The notes beneath the pieces are model-generated. The model had not been told where the DNA came from, ran no database searches, and was given only the letters and a program-made list of their open reading frames with translations. Shown here piece after piece: positions 47,455-60,371 of a DNA stretch of 64,000 bases (within the stretch, counting starts at the first letter, position 1; the number at the start of each line of letters is the position of its first letter). This DNA is from Cynocephalus volans (lineage: Eukaryota > Chordata > Mammalia > Dermoptera > Cynocephalidae), in NCBI RefSeq assembly GCF_027409185.1, contig NC_084474.1, forward strand, positions 6,255,382 through 6,319,381, given 5' to 3'. Position numbers and translations under genes: made by a program.

Positions 47455-50400
47455 AATACTAGGAGTAAATCAACACTTTTCAATAACAACTCTTAATGTG
47501 AAAGGATTAACTTCCCCACTCAAAAGACACAGGCTGACTGACTGTGTTAAAAAGGTGGACCCAACTATACGCTGCCTTCAAGAGACTCACCTCACCTGTA
47601 AAGATACATGTAGACTTAGAGTGAAAGGATGGAAGAAGATATACCATGCAAATAGAAATGAAAAATGAGCCGGAGTAGCTATTCTTATATCTGATAAAAT
47701 AGACTTTAAACCAAAAACCATAAAAAAAGATAAAGAAGGCCATTATAAAATGATAAAAGGATTTATCCATTAAGAAGACATAAAAATCATAAATATATAT
47801 GCATCCAACATCAGAGCAGCCAGATTTATAAAGGAAACACTATCAGAACTAAAGAATGAGATACACACTAATAACATAATAGCAGGGGATCTGAACACCC
47901 CACTCTCAATATTGGCCAGATCATCTAGGGCAAAGAATCAGCAGAGAAACGCAAGATCTAAATAACACTTTAGACCAATTTTATTAGGCAGATATCTACA
48001 GAACATCCCATCCAACAACCTCAGAATATTCATTCTTCTCATTAGCACATGGATCATTCTCCAGGATAGATCACATGTTAGGTCAAAAATCAAGTCTCAA
48101 CAAATTCAAAAAAATTGGAATTATTCCATGTATTTTTTAAGATCACAATAGATTAAACTTGAAAATCAATAATGAAACTCTGGAAACTATACCAACACGT
48201 GGAAATTAAACAGCATTCTATTTAATGACATAGGCATCCAAGTAGACATCAAACAGGAAATCAAAAAATTTATTGAAACTAATGAAAATACTGATAAGTC
48301 ATACCAAAACCTGTAAGATACTGCAAAAGCAGTACTAAGGAGTAATTTTATCACATTAAATGCTTACTTTAGAAGAATGGAAAGATGACAAGTAAACCAC
48401 CTAACACTTCACCTTAAAGAACTAGAAAAACAAGAACAATCCAAACCCAAAGTTAGCAGATGGAAAGAAATAAGATCAGAGCAGAACTTAATGAAATAGA
48501 AACCCCAAAAGTGATACAAAAGATCAATGAATCAAAAAGTTGAGTTTTTGATAAAGATAAATAAAATTGGCAAACCATTAGCAAGGCTAACTAAAAAAGA
48601 GAGAAGACCCAAATAAAAAAATTAGAAATGGAAAAGGTGATGTCATAAATTATACCTCAGAAATACAAGAAATCATTAGAGACTACTATAAACAACTTTA
48701 TGCCAACAAATTTGAAGATCTGGAGGAAATGGATAAATTTCTGGACACACACAAACCACCAAAATTGAGCCAAAAAGATGTAGAAAACCTGAACAGATCA
48801 ATAACAATAAAAGAGATTGAAGCTGTTATCAGAAGGCTCCCAACAAAGAACAGCCCAGGACCAGATGGGTTCACTGCAGAATTCTACCAAACCTTCAGAG
48901 AGGAATTGACACCAATTCTCTACAAACTCTTCCAAAAGATTGAAACAGTATCCATTCTCTCAAACTCATCCTATGAAACAAACATTACCCGAATACCAAA
49001 ACCAGACAAAGATACAACAAAAAAAGAAAACTACAGGCCAATATCCTTGATGAATATAGATGCAAAAATCCTCAATAAAATACTAGTTAACAGAAAGCAA
49101 CAAAATTACACACATACACAAAATTATACACGATGATCAAGTGGGATTCATCCCAGGGATTCAAGGTTGGTTCAACATATGCAAACCTATAAATGAGATA
49201 CACCATGTCAAGAAAATCAAAGACAAAGACCATATGATCATCTCTATAGATGCTGAAAGAGCATTTGACAAAATTCAACTTTCATTCATGATAAAAACTC
49301 TCTACAAGTTAGGTATAGATGGACAGTATCTCAACATAATTAAAGCCATATATGATAAGCCCACTGCCAATATCATCCTGAATGGGGAAAAGCTGAAAGT
49401 TTTTCCCTTAAGAACAGGAACTAGAAAAGGATGCCCATTCTCACCACTCGCATTCAACATAGTGTTGGAAGTACTAGCCAGAGCAATCAGGGAAGAGAAG
49501 GAAATAAAGGGCATCCAGAGTGGAAAAGATAAAGTCAAACTGTCCCTGTTTGCAGATATGATCTTATGTATCAAACAGCCTAAAGCCTCTACAAATAAAT
49601 TCTTAAGAGTTGATAAGTGATTTCAGCAAAGTTGCAAGATATAAAATCAACAACAAAAATCAGTAGCATTTCTATACTCCAACAGTGAACAGGCAGAAAA
49701 AGAAATCAAGAAAGCTTGCCCATTTACAATAGCCACCAATAAAATAAAATACTTTGGAATAAAGTTAACCAAGGATGTGAAAAATCTCTAGAACAAGAAG
49801 TACAAAACACTATTGAGAGAAATTAAAGAGGACACAAGAAGATGGAAAGATGTCCCATGCTCTTGGATTGGAAGAATTAATATTGTGAAAATATCCACAC
49901 TGCCCAAAGAGATCTACAAATTCAATACAATCCCCATCAAAATACCAATAACATTTTTCTCTGAATTGGAAAGAAAAAAAACTATCCTAATATTTATATG
50001 GAATAACAAAAGACCATGAATAGCCCAAGCAATTGTGAGCAAAATATATAAAGCTGGAGGCATAACACTACCTGACTTTAAACTATATTAAAAAGCTATA
50101 TAACCAGAACAGCATGGTACTGACATAAAAACAGACACACAGATCAATGTAATACAATAGAGAATCCAGAAATCAACCCACATACCTTAGCCATCTGATC
50201 TTTGATGAAGGTACCAAGTCTACACGTTAGGGAAGAGAATGCCTCTTCTGCAAACAGTGCTGGGAAAACTAGATATCCATATGCAGAAGAATGAAACTAG
50301 ACCCATACCTCTCACCATATACCAAAATCAACTCACAATGGATTAAAGAATTAAATACACACCCTGAAACAATAAAACTCCTCAGACAAATCATAGGGGA

Positions 50401-51264
50401 AACACTCCAGGAAGTAGGATTGGGTACAGACTTCATGAATATAACCTGAAAAGCATGGGAAACCAAAGGAAAGATAAACAAATGGGATTATATCAAACTA
50501 AAAAGCATCTGCACAGCAAAAGAATTAACAGAGTTGAAAGAAAACCAACAGAGAGGGAGATAATATTTGCAAAATATACATCTGACAAAGGATTAATATC
50601 CAGAATACGCAAGGAACTAAAATAACTTTACAGCAAAAAAATGAGTGACCCAATTAAAAAATGGGCAAAGGACCTGAATAGGCATTTCTCAAAGGAAGAT
50701 ACATGAATGGCCAACAGACACATGAAAAAATGTTCTGCATTTGGGAAATGCAAATCAAAACCACACTGAGATACCATGTTACTCCAGTTAGGATGGCTAA
50801 TATCCAAAGAGTGAGATGATAATTGCTGGCGAGGTTGCAGAAGTAAAGGAACCCTGCTACACTGTTGATGGTACTGCAAAATGGTGCAGCCTTTATGGAA
50901 AATGGTTTGGAGGTTCCTGAAACAATTACAGATACATCTAGCATATGACCCAGCTATTTCACTGCTGGGAATATACGCAAGAGAATGGACGTCATCATGT
51001 CGAAAGGATACCTGTACTCCAATGTTTATTGCATCACTATTTACAATAGCCAAGAGTTGGAAACAGCCCAAACGTCCATCATCAGATGAGTGGACATGGA
51101 AAATGTGGTATATCTACTCAATGGAATACTACTCTTCTATAAAAAAGAATGAAATACTACCATTCACAAAAACATGGATGGACTTAGACAAAATTATATT
51201 CAGTGAAATAAGTCAGGCACAGAAAGAGAAATACCACATGTTCTCACTTATTTGTGGGAGCTAA
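47455..51264 (+). pseudogene. L1 ORF2 (endonuclease/reverse transcriptase) remnant
   Basis: The N-terminal APE-type endonuclease is recognisable (QETHLTCKD type near 47580). RT spans roughly 48729-49620 in two frames: [14 protein letters not shown] and [15 protein letters not shown], then IDAERAFDK and [11 protein letters not shown]. The catalytic F-A-D-D is FADM at 49549-49560, losing an essential Asp. The C-terminal region continues at 49813-50019 ([16 protein letters not shown]) and 50881-51264, ending at TAA 51264. Stops and frame changes occur throughout. Confidence 0.85.
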
Positions 51265-52859
51265 AAATAAATAAATAAATATACAAAGGGGGGGCAGCGA
51301 GGAAGAAGACACAATAGTCACAATCCCTTGTACTTATTAAGACAAGTGAACAGATATGATATTGATGGAGGGGGGAGAGGGAAAGTTGAGGGAGGATTTG
51401 GTAAAGGGACATGAATATCAACTACTTTGCATATTGATAAAATTAAATTAAATTAAAAAAATAAACTGTTATAACCATAACATGATTTTTTGTAAGCTTC
51501 ATGGTAAACATAACACAAAAATTTTGAGACATACTAAAAATAAATAGCAAGAAATTAAAATACACTGCTAGAGAAAACCACTCAATCACAAAGGAAGACA
51601 GTAAGAACAGGAAAAAATAGAAAAAGGATCAATAAAGCAATCAAAAAAAAAAAACAGAAAGGAAGTAAGGAAATGGCTGTAACAAGTTTCTATATATTAA
51701 TAACTCTAAATGTAAATGTATTTAAATGACTGAATTAAATAAACAGAGTGGATTATAAAACAAGAGCCCACAATATGCTGCCTACAAGAAACTCAATTCA
51801 TCTATAAAGCCACATATTAATTCAAAGTGAAGGGATGGAAAAATATATTTCCTGCAAATGGAATCCAAAAAGAGCAAGAGTAGCTATACTTATACAAAAT
51901 AGAAGATTTGTATTTAACTACAAAAACACTGTATAGCTAAAACAATCTTGAACAAAAAGAATAAAGTTTGCAACACCACAATTTCTGACTTCAGAACATA
52001 CTATGAAGCTATAGTAACCAAAACAGCATGGTACTAGCATAAAAATAGACCAATGGAACAGAATATAGAGACCAGAAACAAGCCCACACACTTAAAGCCA
52101 ACTGATTTTTTACAAAGGTGCCAATAATATACAGTGGCGAAAGCACAACCTCTTTAACCAATGGTGCTGGGAAACCTGGACATCAACATGCAGAAGATTA
52201 AAATAAAAGCACTATCTATCACCATATACAAAAATCAACTCAAAATGAATTAAAGGCTTAAATTGAATACCTGACACTATGAAACTATTAGTAGAAAACA
52301 TAAGGGAGACACTCATCTCAATGCTATTCACAATAGCCAAGAGATGGCGTCAAACCAATGCCCATCAATGGATAAATGGTTTTTAAAAAACTGTAGTCTA
52401 TGTACATAATGGAATACTATTCAGCTGTAAATAGAAATGATATCCTATCATTTGCAGAAACATGGATGGAACTGGAAACTACCATGTTAAGTGAAGTAAG
52501 TCAGGCACAGGAAAACAAATATCACATGGTCTCAATCATATGTGAAATCTAGAAAAAAAAAAAGTGGTTCTCATAGAAGTAAAGAGTAGAATAATGTTTA
52601 CCAGAGGCTGATGGGGGTGCGAGGGGGGAGGAGGAAAAGGAGTGGGAAATTATGCTATCTACCCTAAGTAAAAAAAAATACATTGTGCCCCACAAAAATA
52701 AATATAAATAAAGTTAAAGAAAAAAAATCAAATTCTTAAAATACAACATGCAAAAAATTGAATATATTTATGTTTGTTACCAATTTTCCAATTTATTATT
52801 TTTCTTGTTTTCCTTCTTAGCTACATTCTCTTTCATTATACCTTATTCTTTCTATTTTT

Positions 52860-53015
52860 GCTTGTTTATTGACCAATCTTTCAACTTGATAGTAAACTCT
52901 ATTAAGAATATTAGCTTATACTCTGGTTTACCACTGTTGATGCACAATGAAGCACAGTCTACATATAAAATTTGCTTAATAAATGACTGTTGAAAAAATG
53001 AATGAATAAAAAAGG
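52860..53015 (+). mobile_element. L2 3' end
   Basis: Ends in the L2 tail form (GCTTAATAAATGACTGTTGAAAAAATGAATGAATAAA) preceded by a diverged body. Only the 3' terminus is recognisable. Confidence 0.5.
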
Positions 53016-53799
53016 TGATCATAGTCCTGAAATACTTAGTACCCCATCACCAATTGTAATTAACATCTTAATTTTGAAAGGCCCAGAATTAATTTTATAA
53101 ACTTTTAATTGTGCAGAGATGATTTTGCCTTTCACTAAATATTTACAGTTTTTGCATGTGCCTTTTTGGAAGCACCTATAATACTATCCATAACTTGGTA
53201 AATATCTATCAAATTCTTGGTGGCAAGTATTTGCTTGCCTATCATGGGACATTATATTGACATTAGTTTGTTAAAATAATTAGCAAAGTGAGGTCAAGCA
53301 TGGCGGAAGCAGTTTAAACAAAGAACGTGTAAATATTCTGGTTAAGTCATTTAATCTGTAAATGCTATAAGTGTTACTTAGATACAGGATTTCTAACTCC
53401 TATTTTCTGCCTCTCAAATGCTCACAATTTTGTAAACAGTGAGTTAAAATTCAGATAAATAAAGGCGTTAAGCCTGATTCTGACAATTGTCTCCAAGTAT
53501 CAGTCTTCCCAATACAGTACATAATAATGTAGCACTCCAAAAAGGAAAATAAAGAAGATATGCATTTGTTTGTCTGTTTCTCAGTAATTATTGGAGGAAA
53601 GAAATCAATCCAAAATTGCCAATTAGAGCTGTACAGCAGTAGTTCCTGACCATGGATGGATCAATTAATTCAGAACTGGGAACTTGGAAGAACTGGGTAC
53701 CCTTTGCTTAGCCAAGGCTTCTCTTCCATGTTGACAGCATTAATTCACCTATACAGGCTCTCTATTTTATAAACTGAAGTAGTATTTTCTGAAAATACT
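53016..53799. other. Unassigned sequence
   Basis: No repeat, exon or RNA recognised. Confidence 0.4.
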
Positions 53800-54165
53800 T
53801 GTATTCCAGTGGAGGGATGGAGAGAAAAGATTTCTCACAGCCAGAAGGTACAAAGTTTTAGTTAGACGGGAGCAAGAAGTTTCAGTGATCTATTGCACAG
53901 ATTGGTGACTATAGTTAATAATAATGTATTACATGTTTCAAAATTGCTCAAAAAGTAGATTTTACATGTTCTCACCACAAAAATAAAAAAATAAGTATGC
54001 GAAGTGATTAATATGTTAATTAGCTTGATTTAGTCATTCCACTATATATACATATCTATATCTATATCTATATCAAATATATATCAAAACATCACATTGT
54101 ACCTCATAAATATGTACAATTAGTGTGAATTAGAAATTAGAAAAATAAATAAATAAAGGAAACAA
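53800..54165 (+). mobile_element. L1 3' UTR, sense
   Basis: 3' UTR landmarks: GGAGGGATGGAGAGAAAAG, GGTGACTATAGTTAATAATAATGTATTACATGTTTC, TTCTCACCACAAAAATAAA, TGTTAATTAGCTTGATTTAGTCATTCC, a TATATC-rich expansion at 54040-54085, ACATCACATTGTACCTCATAAATATGTACAATTA and an A-rich tail. Only the tail of the element was inserted or survives. Confidence 0.8.
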
Positions 54166-54431
54166 ACAAAAAAACTGACCCACTTGGTGAAGAAAGCAGG
54201 CAGCACTTTGGCTTAGAAAACAAAAGAAGTATTTTTGCAGGCTAAATTAAAGATCCTTATTTTTCTTGAACTGAAAATACAATTAATTGAATTGGCTCAG
54301 GTGAAGTTTAAAGGATGGAAGTAGATGAAAATAAAAACCAGGATAATTCAAGAACTAAAATTATCACTGAATGCTTTGATGAAGCACATTGGTATATTAG
54401 ATTCCTCCAGTATTACTGAATTACTTCACAC

Positions 54432-54653
54432 AAGGTATTTGGAAACTTTTCCTGTAGAGGACCAGATAATAAATATTTTAGACTTGCGAGCCCTGTAGTC
54501 TCTCTTGCAAATGATTAACTCTGCCTATTGCATCAGGAATGTAGCCATAGGCACTATGTAAATAAATGGTTGTGGCTGTGTTCCAAATAAACTATTTATC
54601 AAAACAGACAGTAGAATAGATTTGGCCTGTGGATGGTGGTTTGCTGACTACTG
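54432..54653 (+). mobile_element. hAT-Charlie (MER1-type) non-autonomous DNA transposon
   Basis: A 222-bp element with text CCTGTAGAGGACCAGATAATAAATATTTTAGAC, GTGGCTGTGTTCCAAATAAAC and GATTTGGCCTGTGGATGGTGG, and degenerate inverted ends (AAGGTATTTGGAAACT / GGTTTGCTGACTACTG). Flanking 8-mers cttcacac (54424-54431) and cttcagac (54654-54661) match 7 of 8, as expected for hAT target duplications. The exact family name is from memory. Confidence 0.8.
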
Positions 54654-54661
54654 CTTCAGAC

Positions 54662-55164
54662 AACAATTATGATAATTACAAATGTTTCCAATGTTTTCAA
54701 TTTGTTTGCTGAAATTATTCACAATTAATTGATGTTTCGTAATCCTGAACCAAGTTTGAGTCACTGAAGTTCAACAGAAAAAGTAAATTTTTTTGTCCCA
54801 GTGAAAAGGGAGATAGTTATGATAGACTGCAATGCATATTTATTAATCAAGTAAATATTTATCCCTACCGATAATAGTTTGGATAGTTATACTGAATAGC
54901 AGCATGTGGGTAATCCACATGCAGTGGGTCATGAATTTGTTTTATTTGAAGTTAACATCCTGTATAAATTCTGGAAGTCAAAAACTTTTGTATATACTAA
55001 TTAATATCAATTACTTATTGTGCAAAAGCACAAATTGGGTCACTCCTCCATGATGACTTTTACACATACTATTTTCACTCTCTGATTTCCCTTCTTTTAG
55101 CCCTTTCCATGAAATTAGTTACACCATGATGACATTACAAAAAAGAATTGGAAATAGAAGTTCT
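54662..55164. other. Unassigned sequence
   Basis: Nothing recognised; AT-rich with no supportable frame. Confidence 0.4.
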
Positions 55165-55475
55165 AATTGAATGATAATAGCATTGACATTGATATCACAT
55201 CCCAACTCCTATCTTTTTGTCATCAGCTCCCAGGTCTTCAGAGAGAACAGTCTGGCATCTAAGTGGCCCTTCACCCCGAGTTGTTCCATTATTTTGTTGA
55301 ATTTCTATCAGAGCACTTTTTCTTTTATAAAACCATTTTATTTATTTGTTTAATTGTCTGTCGCTTACTATCCTCCAATTAAAATGTAAGATCCATGAGA
55401 AAGGTTATTTGTCTTGTTCAAAGTGGTGTTTTTAATGACTGGCACATAATTATCATTAAAAGAAAATTCTAAACT
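55165..55475 (+). mobile_element. L2 3' region
   Basis: L2 3' landmarks in sense: CAGAGCACTTTTTCTTTTAT, TTTATTTGTTTAATTGTCTGTC, AAAATGTAAGATCCATGAGAAAGG, TTTGTCTTGTTCA, GACTGGCACATAATTATCAT. Diverged, no frame. Confidence 0.65.
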
Positions 55476-55479
55476 GTCT

Positions 55480-57287
55480 GAAATTGTCTGTTTTCCTATC
55501 ACTCACTATTAATACCCATCATAGCTAACTTATTTACTGTGGAATATCTAAGTAATATTTACTTCTGATTGATTGGAAATGGCTTAGTCTGTCTTAAATA
55601 TTTTTAATAATGGGTTTTGAGTGTAGTAAAAGAAATTTTTAAAAAAGGGAAAAGTGAAAAAAAAAAAAAAGAATACCCTTCATCTTCACAGATTAGATGT
55701 CTTTTAGGCTGATGGATAATTTTAGGCCTATTGTAATTCACAGGCAACTTCACCATCCAAGCTCTTGGCTGTCTCCCAAATTCACGTTAGTGTTCCAGCA
55801 TGAATTTCCAGCTTCTACTGATCTACTTGGAAGAGCAAATAGAAAAGCAAATTGATTTTAACTTGAGTGCCAGTTCTCATGAATTGGTAGTAGCTGTTTA
55901 GATCATAAAGGTGAGAAATATTCTGAAGCTATGTCTGCGTTCAGTTGGAGAGAGAGACTTGGAGGATTAGTGATGTTATTTGGGGGAGTGGAGAGATGGG
56001 ACAATGATATGTATACTGCATATTTCACATCTTTTGGAAGGAAGTATAGATGTATTATTCTAAAAGCATTTTTCAAAAAGAATGTGTATTACAATAGTCT
56101 AAATAACACTAGTGCTTTTCTTTTTCCGTGCAAATGAATATTTACTTTGTTCTTTCCGTTCTTGCTCTTTTCTGTTAGAATTCAGATGTCTAATATATTT
56201 GGATATAGCATTAGTTATTAATGTGAGTATCTCTTGCTTGATCAAATTTTTATACTCAAACAGCCATAAGTAGATTAAAATCTTAATGAACTATGCATTT
56301 CAATTACATTTTGTGTTTAATTTTAAATAGGTATCTAATAACTAAAAACAGATGCTGGCTAATGAAATATTAAAAGCATAGTAGGAAATAATACATAATT
56401 GAATGACAAATGAAAATGACATTAATATCTGGTAATGTCTGGGTATTTTTACTATCATTACATTATTTATTGTGGATGGCAATGTTTCAATGGCCATCTG
56501 TTCAATATCCAAAGTGTGGCATGCCATTAACACACTAATTTACTATCAGAGGCAGACAAAAATGAATGCCTATGTCTTATGTTCCACTCATGTCCTTATG
56601 TTAGAAAATGTAAAGTAACATTTCTCTCAGGAGGTGTAAGTTATATGTGATCATTGTGAGAGTTAGCTTCAATTGTAAAAATTGTGATTCCATTAATACC
56701 GTTTTATCTCCATGCCACTGGGTGTGAAATCTATGACATGGAGTTTGGAGTCTATTAAATGCAGAACCAGGAGATGGTGTGAAGTGGTGAAACAAAAGCT
56801 TATTTCTAGAAGAGTTTGAAAATACCGATCTAGGATCACGATACAACAAAAGATCGCTATCATGTAAATCCATTGGCTGAGTTTTGGTTAAGAGAGTAAA
56901 ACTATCTGGATTAGAGTGACCCCATAGGCTAATGATTCTAATTATCATTTGCTTGAATTCCCTCATGGATGTCAGCACTAAATTAACATCTATCACAGAG
57001 TTTGCTGACTTTAACTTCTTATGATGACGTAAATTTAACGGCAAGAAAAAAATATTTACAATCCAAGTGTATGTCAGTCAGCAAATGTACTCCAAAAAAT
57101 TCAATGTCTCTCAATTCTGATAAAAAGACAACATAAGGAAAACATTTACAGAGCATAGCCTGAAGGGTATGTACTCCATACACTCATTAAGGGACTCTAA
57201 AATCTATTTTTGAATTAAATCAGACAATTAGGAAATTCCCATAGGATTATCATAACTGCCTTGTGCTTTGTTCATGACAGAAGCATA
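55480..57287. other. Unassigned; contains a 147-codon minus-strand frame
   Basis: No repeat recognised. The minus strand is open from 57044 to 56601 (147 codons) over a segment with several retained CpGs and a TGACGTAA motif at about 57026. The predicted product has no domain, signal or membrane segment I recognise. It could be chance or a conserved non-coding element. Confidence 0.35.
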
Positions 57288-57292
57288 TTAAC

Positions 57293-57569
57293 TGAAAGGA
57301 CAAGTGGAGACCAGTTGACGATCCACCGGAGAGAGCTCGTTTATTAGGCAGCACACACACATATATATACACGGCTTTTAGGGAAGGCTGATTGGCTTAA
57401 AATACAATCCCTACTTAGCATACTGCATGGGGCTTGGGGTGAGCTGATTGGTGTGCAATTCGCCCTGGCGGGAAGGAGAGTAGAAGGGTAACCAGCGCCA
57501 TGATGGGGTGTGGCCGAGAAGGGCTTATGTGATCGGGGTGTGATCCCTTGGGGCATTTGGGTTCTTACA
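57293..57569 (-). mobile_element. Young CpG-rich solo LTR
   Basis: A 277-bp LTR. On the minus strand it runs TGTAAGAACCC ... TTTCA and is flanked by exact 5-bp copies of TTAAC (57288-57292 and 57570-57574). It has two CCAATCAGC motifs (CCAAT boxes), a TA-rich/CTAAAAGCC promoter region near 57361-57382 and AATAAA at 57340-57345. Nine CpGs in 277 bp contrast with the CpG-poor surroundings and suggest recent insertion. Family not identified; ERV1 or ERVK are possible. Confidence 0.8.
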
Positions 57570-57574
57570 TTAAC

Positions 57575-58254
57575 CTGAAGAACATTAAAAGGAACAGTCC
57601 TTGGAAATTTGCCATTCTTTCTTCTTTATTTGTAGTTGAAAATGTTTGTCATCATAACTTCAGGTCCATTTAAGATAATGTATCCCACTTCAATCTGAGT
57701 GCAAGAAATCTTGGAGCTATATTTTTAGCTCATTTCTTAAAAGAGACTAACATATCATCCTATAAATTTTCTGTGCAAGGATCATACCTAGCTTAATCTC
57801 TCATTCCTTTTTTCCTTATTTATTTAAAATATTTATCCAAAGCAGTATTATTTTTTAAAGAACAAGTTGAGTCATAAATAAGAAAATAAAAACAACCATG
57901 AATCGCTTACAAAACAAGACCCTGTAGTAGGTAAAGTTACCTCTTTTATTCTTACAGCACTATGAGACATAGTAGTTAGATGTATTTGTGCACATAAAGG
58001 CTAGAAGAAATATCCATCTACATTTCATTAAAAATTTTTTTCCCACAAATGAAATTTTTTGCCTCTTGTCAAATAGATACTTATTGAGTGCTGATGACAA
58101 AAAAAGTAAATATAGCACGGCACTTTCCCAAATCTTACAGTCTACTTGAGAGAGCTAGGCAAGTAACCCATAAAGAGTCACAGTGACCTGCACATGGAGC
58201 AGTTTCGGGTAATGGACCAGGCATATTTAGAATGATAGGTGTGAGATTTGAAAA
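57575..58254. other. Unassigned sequence
   Basis: AT-rich. 58120-58200 (CTTACAGTCTACTTGAGAGAG) has the feel of an ancient interspersed repeat I cannot name. No gene. Confidence 0.35.
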
Positions 58255-59524
58255 GCTTCTGTATTAGTACATTTTTGTTACTTATAACAAAATACGTGGA
58301 ACTGAATAATTTATAAATAAAATAAAATTTATTACTTATAGTTTCTGAGGCTGGGAAGTTCAAAGTCCATCTGGTGGTGGCAACAGTGACCCAGGGGTCT
58401 TACATTGTAAGAGTGGGCAAGAGAGAGAGAGACAGACTCTCCTCTTCTTTTAAAGCCCTCAGAACCATGCCCCTGACCACCATTTTTAATCCATTCACTA
58501 CTGCATGGTCCTGCAATCCAATCACCTCTTCTAGGCCCCACCTTTCAATTACCATAATAGGATTTCCCACCCTCTTAACAGTCCCAATGAGGGCTAAGTT
58601 TCTAATACATAAACCTTTGGGGACACAATTCAAGCTTCAGGGAGTTTTGATGGTATATAATTCAGTCCACTACATTCCACCCCTGGCCCCCCAAAACTCA
58701 TGTCCTTTTCACATGCAAATACATTTATTTCATCCCCATAGTCTTAACTTGTTTGAACTCAAGAGTAGAAATTTCAAAGTCCCATCTGTGAAATCAAAAC
58801 AACTTATCTACTACCATGATACAATGGTGGGACAAACACAGAGCGCATATTCCCATTCCAAAAGGGAGAAATAGGCCAAAAGAAAGGGGTAACAGGTCCC
58901 AAACACGTCCAAAACCCAGCAAGGCAGGCATTAAATTTCAAAGCTGGTAAATGAGGTACCTTGATTCCATGTTTGATGTCCTCTGCATGTTGGTGCAGAG
59001 GTTGGGTCCCCAAGTCCTTGGGTAGTTCTGCTCCTATGGCTTTCCTGGTAGCAGGTGACAATTCAGCTCTCCCAGGCTGGGGTTCCACTCTGGTAGCTCA
59101 CACACAGGTCTGGGGTCTCCATGGTAGTCCCGTTCTCATGGCTCCCCTAGACATGGCCTTGGTGGTGGCCTCTGCTGCAATTCCAACCCCACATTTCCAC
59201 TCAGCATTGCTCTAGTGATGGTTGTCTGTGGTGACTCTGTGCCTGTGACAGTTGTCCTCCTGGGTCCCCAGGATTTTCCATACATCCATTGAAATAGGGG
59301 TGGAGGCTCCCAAACCTTCCCAGCTCTAGCATTCTGCAAGCCTGCAGACCTAACACCACATGGATGCCAGCTTGTATCTTTCAAAGCTGCAGGTCCATCC
59401 ATGTCTGGGGCCAATTTAGCCAAGGCTGGAGCAGAAGGAGTGCAGAAAGCAGCATCCCAACGCGGTCCTGGGCAGCGAGCCTGTGGAGGATGCCTCGGGC
59501 CAGTTCCCTGAGACCATTGTCTCC

Positions 59525-59890
59525 CTAGGCCTTTGGGCCTGAAATTGAAGAGTTGGCCCCAGAGGCTTCTGCAATGCCCTCAGGGCCTTTTTTTCCTTCT
59601 CTTGATAATATTTTAGCACCATTGAATTTTTCTTCTGCAAATGCTCTTTGCTTCTCTACCACATGACCAGGCTGCAAATTTTTCAAATCATTACATTCTG
59701 CTTCCCTTTTAAATTCTGGCTTTACCTCATGCTTTTGCCACCGTAACTCAGCATAGGCTGTTGCAAGTAGCCATGCAGCTTCCTTAATGCTTTGCTGTTT
59801 AGAAACTTCTTCTGCCAAACGTTCTGGTTCACTACTCTTAAGTCCCACCTTCCGTAAAGTCCTAGGGCATGGACACAATGCAGCCAAGGT
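59525..59890 (-). pseudogene. MaLR gag-like ORF remnant (element B)
   Basis: An open stretch of about 120 codons containing EEVSKQQSIKEAAW and LQPGHVVEKQRAF blocks shared with element A, preceded by a Cys/Pro-rich segment missing from A. A further frame continues at 59416-59640. There is no ATG at the start of the stretch and stops follow, so no product is expected. Confidence 0.6.
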
Positions 59891-60343
59891 CCTTGCTATG
59901 GTGCAGCAAGAGTGATCTTTTGTTCAATTCCCAATAACTTCCTCATTCCTATCTGACACCTCATCATCAGCATGGCCTTTACTTTCCATGTTTCTACCAG
60001 CATTCTGCTTGCCACCATGTAACCAGTCTCTAAGACATTCTAAACTTTCCCTCATCTTTTTATCTTCTTCTGAGTCCTCCAAACTCCTCAAACCTCTCCT
60101 CAACACCCAGTTCCAAAGCTGCTTCTACATTTTCAGGTATTTGTCATAAGCAACACCCACTTCTCTGGTATCAATTTTCTGTATCAGTCCATTTTTGTTG
60201 CTTATAGCAAAATATGTGGAACTGAGTAATTTATAAAGAAAATGAAATTTATTGCTTACAGTTTCTTAGGCTGGGAAGTCCAAAGTTCATCTGGTGGTGG
60301 TGACAGTGACCCAGGCATCTCACATTGCAAAATGGTGGAAGCA

Positions 60344-60371
60344 GAGAGAGAGAGACAGACAGACAGACAGA
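60344..60371. repeat. (GA)n/(GACA)n microsatellite
   Basis: AGAGAGAGAGAGACAGACAGACAGACAGA inside the 5' LTR of element B; the 3' LTR has a shorter GA run at 58422-58433. One LTR expanded after insertion. Confidence 0.8.

Larger units (their letters stand above)
45946..51458 (+). mobile_element. Near-full-length 5.5-kb L1, inactive
   Basis: Begins GGAGAGGGCCCCCAAAG with a GC-rich 5' UTR of about 340 bp, then ORF1 and ORF2 remnants, a purine-rich 3' UTR (GATGGAGGGGGGAGAGGG) and an AAATT-type tail. The flanks AAATAATTTGTTAT (45932-45945) and AAATAAACTGTTAT (51459-51472) match at 12 of 14, an aged target duplication. Both ORFs carry several stops and frameshifts, so it cannot be autonomous. Confidence 0.85.
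43650..52735 (+). mobile_element. Old L1 split by a younger full-length L1
   Basis: Sense L1 with 5' UTR from about 43655 (AAAATGACAGAGTAGACATTT, GGGGCTGCTGGACCTCGCGGG), ORF1 remnants at 44700-45600, and an inter-ORF region to 45945. After the nested L1 it resumes at 51473 with ORF2 endonuclease text, jumps near 51895 to ORF2 C-terminal text (large RT deletion), and ends near 52735. The resumption matches the homologous point in the sister copy at 31440-31500, confirming nesting. Confidence 0.75.

Noticed and set aside
54040..54085. TATATC array as a CRISPR-like or functional repeat
   Set aside because: Simple AT microsatellite expansion within an L1 3' UTR; no spacers.
58374..58874. 166-codon plus-strand frame
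   Set aside because: Antisense of the MaLR element B 3' LTR and internal end.
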